Shown piece by piece: positions 34,047-41,200 of a stretch of DNA of 44,150 bases. Under the pieces are notes generated by a model. The model was not told the origin of the DNA. It did not search any database and worked only from the letters and a program-made list of their open reading frames with translations. The DNA is from Bacillota bacterium (GTDB taxonomy: Bacteria; Bacillota; Clostridia; Acetivibrionales; Acetivibrionaceae). Position 1 is the first letter of the stretch; every line of letters starts with the position of its first letter. The position numbers were made by a program, and so were the translations under genes. The stretch spans positions 1 to 44,150 of the forward strand of contig JAEZUI010000097.1 in assembly GCA_023421115.1 (NCBI GenBank), in the 5' to 3' direction.

Positions 34047-34080
34047 AAGTCTCCCTTTATGTATTGGGGGACTTTTTATT
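34047..34080 (+). terminator. Terminator of the toxin-immunity operon
   Basis: AAGTCTCCC (34047-34055) pairs with GGGGGACTT (34066-34074) with one T-G pair, followed by a short T-run. Confidence 0.85.
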
Positions 34081-34309
34081 ATAGTTATTTTTGGAAATAT
34101 GGGTTTATAAAAATACAATATATTCCAAATTTCTGCATTTTGTCCTTTCAAACATACCTTTCGTCAGGAATTGTTGATTTGCATTTGTAAATAAAATAGA
34201 ATTCAAATAAGGGATGTAAAATACGTGGAATAAAGCATTGAAAGAGTGACAAAAAATCTTGAGTAAAGCTAATTCCCGTTATAAAAATATACTTATTTGG
34301 AGGGTTAAA

Positions 34310-35230
34310 ATGATGAGCAAGAGAGTAGTATCATTAATCGCTGCTTTAGCAGTAGTAACAATGGGATTTTCAAGTATGCAAACAGTTTTGGCAAGTTCCG
34401 CAGAAGACCAGTATCTCGTTGGAGATTGGGATGGAGATGGAAAAGACAATATAGCTGTTAGAAGAGGCAATACAATTTATATGGATACCAATTTTGATGG
34501 TAAACAGGATAAAGTGCAGAGCTTTGGAAATGGAAATTCAGAAGACCAGTATCTAGTTGGAGATTGGGATGGAGATGGAAAAGACAATATAGCCGTTAGA
34601 AGAGGTGCTACAATATATATGGATACCAATTTTGACGGAGCTCAGGATAAAGCACAGAGCTATGGAAATGGGAATTCGGAAGATCAGTATCTGGTTGGGG
34701 ACTGGAATGGAGATAAAAAAGATAATATAGCCGTTAGAAGAGGTGCTACAATACACATGGATACCAATTTTGACGGAGCTCAGGATAAAGTACAGAGTTA
34801 CGGAAATGGTACATCGGGATCAGGAAGTGGTCCGATAGCATTTACTCCTAAAGTTGTAACTTTTGCAGAAAGCAAGGTTGGTACAAGTTTTGCAAACGGA
34901 TATTGTTTGAGATTTGTTAGACAGTGTTTTGAAGCAAGTTATGGTTTTTCCAGCTCAGCTTGTTGTGCCAATAAATATGGTAGTTCATATATTGACTCTA
35001 CCTCAAGAGATAATATTCCGCTTGGAGCAGATGTATTCTTCGGTGGCAGCAGCGTTACATGCGGTACTTGCAAAAATAAATGCGGTCATGTTGGAATATA
35101 TGTTGGTAATGGTTACATCATTCATGGGTGGAATGGCAAAATTGTCAAAACAACTATTGATTATGTTATAAGTAGGGGATATCCTTATAGAGGTTGGGGA
35201 TACCATAGTAATGTAGTGTTGACAAATTGA
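34310..35230 (+). CDS. Secreted FG-GAP-like repeat protein with C-terminal cysteine peptidase-like (CHAP/NlpC-P60 type) domain
   Basis: The 306-aa product has a signal peptide (~1-28), three near-identical 46-aa repeats (~31-169; EDQYLVGDWDGDGKDNIAVR and TIYMDTNFDG), a Ser/Gly linker, and a C-terminal ~125-residue domain. The repeats have the Asp-rich calcium-loop character of FG-GAP/integrin-type blades. In the final domain Cys of NGYCLRFVRQ and His of KCGHVGIYVGNGYIIHGW fit the Cys/His pair of CHAP/NlpC-P60 peptidases that cut peptidoglycan; a CGTCKNKC cluster sits just before the histidine. The role would be cell-wall hydrolysis outside the cell, inferred. A frame opens at 34259, but ATG 34310 follows GGAGGG. 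A bidirectional terminator lies at 35313. Confidence 0.82.
   Translation: MMSKRVVSLIAALAVVTMGFSSMQTVLASSAEDQYLVGDWDGDGKDNIAVRRGNTIYMDTNFDGKQDKVQSFGNGNSEDQYLVGDWDGDGKDNIAVRRGATIYMDTNFDGAQDKAQSYGNGNSEDQYLVGDWNGDKKDNIAVRRGATIHMDTNFDGAQDKVQSYGNGTSGSGSGPIAFTPKVVTFAESKVGTSFANGYCLRFVRQCFEASYGFSSSACCANKYGSSYIDSTSRDNIPLGADVFFGGSSVTCGTCKNKCGHVGIYVGNGYIIHGWNGKIVKTTIDYVISRGYPYRGWGYHSNVVLTN
34403..34816 (+). repeat. Three tandem 138-bp coding repeats
   Basis: Units start at about 34403, 34541 and 34679 and are highly similar at the DNA level, which suggests recent duplication. The 138-bp period keeps frame. Confidence 0.9.
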
Positions 35231-35312
35231 TATATATAAGTAGAAAATCTATAGATAGACTTTAGAGTTACAAACTAAAAGAGTTTGCTACAAAACGAAT
35301 ATTTCTTGTTTT

Positions 35313-35351
35313 AACAGAATGAGTATTCATCCAATGAATACTCATTCTGTT
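35313..35351. terminator. Bidirectional terminator with 18-bp perfect stem
   Basis: AACAGAATGAGTATTCAT (35313-35330) and ATGAATACTCATTCTGTT (35334-35351) are perfectly complementary around a 3-nt loop. It lies between the convergent peptidase and response-regulator genes and would end both transcripts. Confidence 0.85.
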
Positions 35352-35362
35352 ATTACTTAGAT

Positions 35363-36016
35363 TCACGCAAGCCCGTTTTTTAGGGCGAATAGTACCAACT
35401 GAGTTCTTTTGCTTATGCCATATTTTTTCATTAGTTTAGATAATATACTTCTTACAGTGCTTTCGCTTATAAATGCTTTTTTTGCTATTTCTTTGTTGTC
35501 TAAGCCTTCATTAGACAGTATTTTTAATACTAACAGCTCAACTTCACTTAAATCGGAAAATATATTGACGGATGGTTTTTTTACGTCTTCAATTTTATTA
35601 ATAATTCCATCAAAAACACTTTTTTCAAAAACCATTTTGCCATTTGCAGCATTTTTTATACTTAATATCATATCACTAGCAGAGGAATCTTTTGTGATAA
35701 AGCCGCTGACGCCGCATTTTGTTGCTTCAATGAGTTTTGAACCGTCAGGAATAGAGGTCAGGATGAGAATTTTTATATTTTTATTTAGTGCAACAATTTC
35801 TTTTGAAGCTGTAATTCCATCACATTCAGGCATTACCATATCCATAAGTACAACATCTATTTTATGCAGCTTGCACATTTCAACGGCAAGTTTTCCGTTT
35901 TCTACACAAGCAACAACTTTTATTTCTGCATCGTTTTCTAAGTATTTCTTTACACAATCTCTTACCAGCTTATGATCATCAGCAATTAAAACGTTATATG
36001 TATTATTGGTTTCCAT
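35363..36016 (-). CDS. LuxR/NarL-type response regulator
   Basis: A 217-aa protein with a receiver domain (acidic pair Asp13-Asp14 in IADDHKLV, phospho-acceptor Asp59 in VVLMDMVMPE, the ILTS switch threonine region and FITKDSS lysine) and a C-terminal LuxR/GerE helix-turn-helix (~152-215; LSNEGLDNKEIAKKAFISES and TVRSILSKLMKKYG). It should be phosphorylated by the kinase encoded 19 bases upstream and activate or repress transcription. The start ATG has AAAGGAG upstream; an in-frame extension to 36139 would run into the kinase gene. The divergent giant surface gene beyond the kinase is a natural candidate target, which is an inference. Confidence 0.9.
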   Translation of the reverse strand: METNNTYNVLIADDHKLVRDCVKKYLENDAEIKVVACVENGKLAVEMCKLHKIDVVLMDMVMPECDGITASKEIVALNKNIKILILTSIPDGSKLIEATKCGVSGFITKDSSASDMILSIKNAANGKMVFEKSVFDGIINKIEDVKKPSVNIFSDLSEVELLVLKILSNEGLDNKEIAKKAFISESTVRSILSKLMKKYGISKRTQLVLFALKNGLA

Positions 36017-36035
36017 TTTATGTTCTCCTTTGCGT

Positions 36036-37778
36036 TCATATAAGAGGTATTTTAACAAGTATTCTAAAGCCTTCGTCACCTGTGATTTTGATGGTACCAC
36101 CAAGGGACTGAACTCTTTTAGAAATACCTTCAAGACCAAAGCCTATTTTAAGATTTTTGCACCCCGATCCATCGTCTATAATGTTGAGTACAAGATTATT
36201 GTTGTATTGTTTGACTAAAATGTCTATGCCTTCGGGATTTCCATGTTTTAGTGAATTATTAATACCTTCAAGGCATATCATTTTAAGATCACTCAATAGG
36301 TTTATTTCGGCTATATTTAGGTTTTCATCGATTGCTAAAGTTAAATTTACACTTTCGGGCATAGAATTTTTCATTTCAGAAAGATCAGATAAAAGAGTAT
36401 CTCTGTAATTTAGTGTTTCAACACCCGATTTTATCTCAGTAGAGGTGTTTTTTTGATACAGATGTTTTCTGAATTCGTCAACTTTTTGTTCAGCAATCGT
36501 AAGAGCATTTACAACATTAGTTCTTGAAGCCAATTCTTCTTTAGACAAACCAGAGAGTTCTTCGCGTAAATACAGTATTATATGTGTCATTGCATTTCCA
36601 ATTATGTCATGTGCATCTCTAGATATCTCGTAACGGGCTTTTGTGGCTGCAAGTTCGGCTTCAATTGAGGCGAGGTTTTTATAAACAGTAATATCATTTA
36701 AAAAAAGCATCTTTCCAAGTGCTATGTTGCCTGAATCAAGTATGGTTTGAATGGATACGTCGTAATACTTCAATGCAGGAGAAACTATACATAATTCGAT
36801 GTGAGAAGGTGATAGATTATCTGAATAAATAAGCAGTTTTAAATTATCGATAGTCTCTTTGCTTGTGGTTTTTTTCGAAAGTTTTTCTAAAAGTATATCT
36901 AATGATGGGTCTTTTGAAGAGGTCAGGTCGATGGAAAAAGTATTTATAAAAGCTTTATTATTGTACAAAACCGTATAATCATTATCTAAAAGTACAAAGG
37001 GTGAATTTATGTATTCAACAAACTCCTTAAACACTATTGGAATAAGATTAAGCACTCTGTATTTTATAGCTATTATGCCAATTATTATTGTCATTATGGC
37101 GGAGATTACAGGAATACCATCGAAATCTGTTATGGATATAAAATTACCTCTTATGGAAATATAGAAATAGGCGATAAGGGGTAATGCCCCGGTAAAGAAT
37201 ATAACCAAGGCTTGTTTGAATAAGTAGCCTTTTAGGCGAAGTATGTTTTTGAATATCGTTATAAAAACAGGGATCATTGCTATAAAAAAGAAATAGTATA
37301 ATGTTATGCAAAACTGTGATTCATAAAACCCAATATCGCTTGCTTTTAATCTTGTTGTTCCCATCAAGCCATGCCATGGATTGGTCAAAAGCATAATTGT
37401 AAAGAAAGCTGGGAGAATATAAATCAGAAGGATTCTGCGGTCAAATTGCTTTCGATTGATTGAAAAAGTCCAGCATAAAATTATCCAGGTAAATTGAGCT
37501 AGGACAAAAGATATAATCTTTATATATGAAAAATAAATTTCATTTATTCCAAAGACTTCATTTACATGCTTAAGCATGTGGGAGGATACATAACATATCA
37601 TTAAAAATGTATAAAAAATATACCCTTTTGAAAAAGGACTTTTCTCAGCTCTTTTCCAGTATACAAATATAAGTACAAATAGACCAACTAGAGAAATTCC
37701 TTCAATACTTAATATGGTGCTTTCAAAAATAATACTCTCTAGTTGTTTTTGAGTAAGAATGACTATCAGCCCCTTCAA
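36036..37778 (-). CDS. Membrane sensor histidine kinase (7TM, PAS, HisKA_3)
   Basis: The 580-aa protein has seven hydrophobic segments in the first ~240 residues, of the histidine-kinase N-terminal 7TM type; a PAS-like domain (~260-370, NSPFVLLDNDYTVLYNNKAF); a HisKA_3 dimerisation domain with His390 in SRDAHDIIGNAMTH; and an ATPase domain (GINNSLKHG N-box, DDGSGC and GFGLEGISKRV G-boxes). It would sense an unknown external or membrane signal and phosphorylate the adjacent regulator. The only canonical start in the region is TTG at 37778; an AAGGGG just inside it would instead serve an unusual ATT at 37760, so the true start is unsure by a few codons. Confidence 0.88.
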   Translation of the reverse strand: MKGLIVILTQKQLESIIFESTILSIEGISLVGLFVLIFVYWKRAEKSPFSKGYIFYTFLMICYVSSHMLKHVNEVFGINEIYFSYIKIISFVLAQFTWIILCWTFSINRKQFDRRILLIYILPAFFTIMLLTNPWHGLMGTTRLKASDIGFYESQFCITLYYFFFIAMIPVFITIFKNILRLKGYLFKQALVIFFTGALPLIAYFYISIRGNFISITDFDGIPVISAIMTIIIGIIAIKYRVLNLIPIVFKEFVEYINSPFVLLDNDYTVLYNNKAFINTFSIDLTSSKDPSLDILLEKLSKKTTSKETIDNLKLLIYSDNLSPSHIELCIVSPALKYYDVSIQTILDSGNIALGKMLFLNDITVYKNLASIEAELAATKARYEISRDAHDIIGNAMTHIILYLREELSGLSKEELASRTNVVNALTIAEQKVDEFRKHLYQKNTSTEIKSGVETLNYRDTLLSDLSEMKNSMPESVNLTLAIDENLNIAEINLLSDLKMICLEGINNSLKHGNPEGIDILVKQYNNNLVLNIIDDGSGCKNLKIGFGLEGISKRVQSLGGTIKITGDEGFRILVKIPLI

Positions 37779-37998
37779 TACATTAGTACAACTACATTAT
37801 ATAACACTTCTAGATTATTTAACAGTTTCCTATCAATATCCTAATGTAAAATGTCAAAAAAATATGTACGAATGTCATTCAAAAATAGCGGAATTTTGGA
37901 ACTTTCAAATTCTTATATTTGATATAATTAAGTCGTATAGCCACAAGCAAGTAAAAAGTTGGCTTCAACAATCTTAAACGCAATCTTTTTAGCAAAAC
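37779..37998. other. Divergent promoter region of kinase and giant surface gene
   Basis: AT-rich sequence between the divergent transcripts. It must hold the kinase promoter on the minus strand, but I cannot assign boxes with confidence. A short plus-strand frame here has no ribosome binding site and no recognisable content. Confidence 0.35.
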
Positions 37999-38043
37999 TT
38001 GTGCCTCGTAACAGAATTAATTTCTAGGGCATGCGAGGCACAA
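37999..38043 (+). ncRNA. Leader hairpin 1
   Basis: TTGTGCCTCG (37999-38008) pairs perfectly with CGAGGCACAA (38034-38043), loop 25 nt. No T-tract follows, so it looks like leader RNA structure rather than a terminator. It starts 232 bases upstream of the surface-protein start codon. Confidence 0.5.
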
Positions 38044-38051
38044 ACAGAGGA

Positions 38052-38104
38052 AGTGCATTTTTAACATTATGAAAGATTAAAAATTAGCAATGTTAAAAAG
38101 CACT
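38052..38104 (+). ncRNA. Leader hairpin 2
   Basis: AGTGC-A-TTTTTAACATT (38052-38068) pairs with AATGTTAAAAA-GCACT (38089-38104) over 16 bp with one bulged A and a 20-nt loop. Smaller hairpins follow (GGTAATG/CATTACC, 38146-38166). I do not recognise a known riboswitch. Confidence 0.5.
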
Positions 38105-38230
38105 AGTATTTCGTTTGTTAACTGTAATTGCTTTTTTAATATATAGGTAATGCCTGAAACATTACCAAGTTTCATATACAGTTTGGGTCTTTTTTCAAAA
38201 ATAATATTTTAATTAAGGGGGATGATGTAA

Positions 38231-41200
38231 ATGTTTAGAAAGTCTATCAAAAGCATGGCATTTATAATTGTACTATCGGTATTGTTTAATTTGTTTCCGA
38301 CAGGTATGATTGCCTATGCAGAAAACAATCTTTTTACTAATTCGGTTGAAGTTCCAGAATCATCTGAAATTAACGATGTAGCTACTTCTGCCGATATGTA
38401 TGTGAGTTCTGACCTTAGAAATCCAGGTAATGAAGCGGTAAAGGAATTGACACTTCCAGTAGGTTTTGAGGGAAATGAAGCTTCTCTAACTGACAAAGAA
38501 ACGGTTACTGTGCAAGCAAAGGTTATAAGGGGTGAAGAAGAGGAAGATGAAACCCAAAAGAGAATACTTTTTGCAGCACCTGAAACTGATGAGAATCCGG
38601 TTGGGAATGTAATAAAGGAAAATGAAGTCAAAGTACTAAATGCTGAGGGAGCTGAATACAAAGCATCAGAGTTTGAGCTTTCGTTTATTCCAGAGAGCAC
38701 AGCGGTATACATGATAAGAGGCTCTGGATCAAAAATTCCATATATAAATATAAGAGATAATGAGGACAAATCCCTGGCAATAAATAGAACATATCCTGAG
38801 AAGAGTGATTCTGTTGCATTTAAGTTTCATAAAGGGCAAGGATATAAAATAATTGTTACCTCCTTAAACAAAGAGGAAGCAACGGAGATATCTATTAAAA
38901 AGTACAAATCTGAAACGGTAGCTTTGACTTATAACTTTCAAGATAATACTTATACTGCCGAGGATAAAGCATCTGTAATTGTAACTATGCCAAAAACACC
39001 AGCAGATATTTACTTTGACATACTTGATAGGGAAATGCTTATAAAAGCTCAACTTTACAAGAATGGTGAGTTGATAGAGGAAATACCTACTATTTCTCAA
39101 GAGTATATAAGAGGTGGCTTGGGCTCTCCTGATGATAATGTGGTTCAATTTGCCTGTAATTTTAGCAAACAGGTTGAATTAGGGGAGTATACAATAAAAA
39201 TAGACCTTGCAGATATTGAAGGAAATCCAGTGACAGAGACTTGTGAGGCTAATGTTGATATAGGGAACCCAATTTATCTTTACATTCCTTCAGGGCAATT
39301 ATCTTATAGCATTTATGGATCGAATAAGCGTGTATATTTTAGTGATGAAATTTCAAATGGCAAATTTATTATACAAGATGAAGAAGAACTAGTTGGAACA
39401 ATCAGCATGTCTGGAGTTTCAACTATTGATATCCAGAATGACTGCTTTAATTCTTATATGAGTTCGCAAGATGAATATCTAGCTGAGAATTTTTCAAGGA
39501 GGCTTTATTATACAAGATTAAATACTATAAATATTAATGGAAATCTTGAAAAGGACAAAGAATATGATGTAGAGTTTTTATCTGGAGAGTTGGAATACAA
39601 AACACCAGCAAAAATAATCTCTACAGAAAAACTAATACTTGATTCTATGTGGTTTGAATCTTTAACAGATCTTTCTACTGAGCTTGAGGGTTATGCGGTA
39701 TTTGAAAATATAGTAAGTGCGAAAACTGATAAACTAAGAGTAGATTTAATTGATATTAGAGGAAATATAATTGCGTCTGCTAGTGATTATGCTTATGCAC
39801 ATTGGGGGGCAAACAGGCAACAAATAAAATTTAGGCTAAAGCTAAATAAACCTGTGGATATTACAAATAAGTATTTTGTTAAGATCAGTTATCTAGAGGA
39901 CATGTACTCAAATGCTGAAATTTTTACGATTAATTCATACAAAGAGAATTACAACAATTTTGGAGTAGGGACAGCTACAGTGTTAGATGTACAAAGAGCT
40001 TTAGTTAAAGTTCCTGCTTTTAATTATGATAAAACCTTAAATTATGATGTTACTCTTTATAGAGTAAATGAATTTACAAATACACCTATATCTGAAATAA
40101 TCAATGTTGTACCCGATGAGGATGACAATTTCATACTGGAATTTCCGTTTGAAAGAGATTGCCCACTTTTATACCAAGGTAAAGAGTATATTATCTCTTT
40201 TAAATATACTACTTCCTCAAATTATGTTGCGGAAAGTCAAACACGCTTTAAAATTCCTGATCAATCTATTTATAAAGGTGTTAATAATTCAATTGTTTTT
40301 GATCCGCTTATATTGCCTTCAAAAGGTGAAGTTGAGTTTTCTATAAGTGGATATGAATTGGCAAATGGAATTATAGGAGCGGATAATGAAAACGTAAATA
40401 TTGAACTTGTTGCAGAAAACGAAATCTATGGCACGGTTAAAAAGGATACAATAAAGAGGGATTCTACTATAAGTAGAAGTGTTTCAGGGTACAATGTCAG
40501 CAAAATTACAGTTACAGGAACAATGCAGTTGACAAAGGAACTAAAAGAAGAAAGACAGTACTTCATAAGAATAAACGGTAAAGATTATGAATACATTTTT
40601 TATTCGGACAGTCAACCAGTGAATCCTGAATTTTGTAAGATTGATCATAGTCAAAGTACATACTCTTTTACAAATTCACTTGGGGAAAATCAGTTAGGTT
40701 ATTTGCTATCACAAATCGAACCACTTGAATTGAAATGTAAAGGGGTTAAGAATGTTTCTGAAGATATGAGTCTGGTTTTAGAAAACAAAGAATTGGGCAA
40801 AGAGTTTGATTTGGGGAAATGGTCTAAGGATGAAGTTTACTATAACGGTGAATATACAGACCTTTCAATTAAGGCTGATTTGTCTCAGATGGTTTTGTAC
40901 GACACTTTTGAAGCATATTTGAAGGTTGGTGAAGCAAAATATAGTCTCAATAAGTTTATAAAAGTAGTTGAACCTGAAGAGGCTGAATCATTTTCTGTGG
41001 TAGCAGCTAAAGTTGGAAGTGATGTTATTACAGTTAGTATACCAGCCTTTAAAATATTTGAAGATTTTAGGTTTGATATAAAAGATTCTTTTGACAATAT
41101 AAAAGCTTTCAGTGTTATTGCGGGCAGTGAAAGGGAAGGTTCAAATAATACTACTTACATTGATTTAAAACTAGACACTTCTTTAAAGCAAGGAATTTAC

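Noticed and set aside
34403..34816. CRISPR-like repeat array
   Set aside because: The 138-bp units are coding, contiguous and without spacers.
37999..38166. Cyclic-di-GMP or other known riboswitch
   Set aside because: The hairpins are clear, but conserved core sequences of the classes I know are not present.
40104..40346. Separate small gene inside the giant surface frame
   Set aside because: The large frame is open through the region, with normal protein-like content; the small frame is an out-of-phase shadow.
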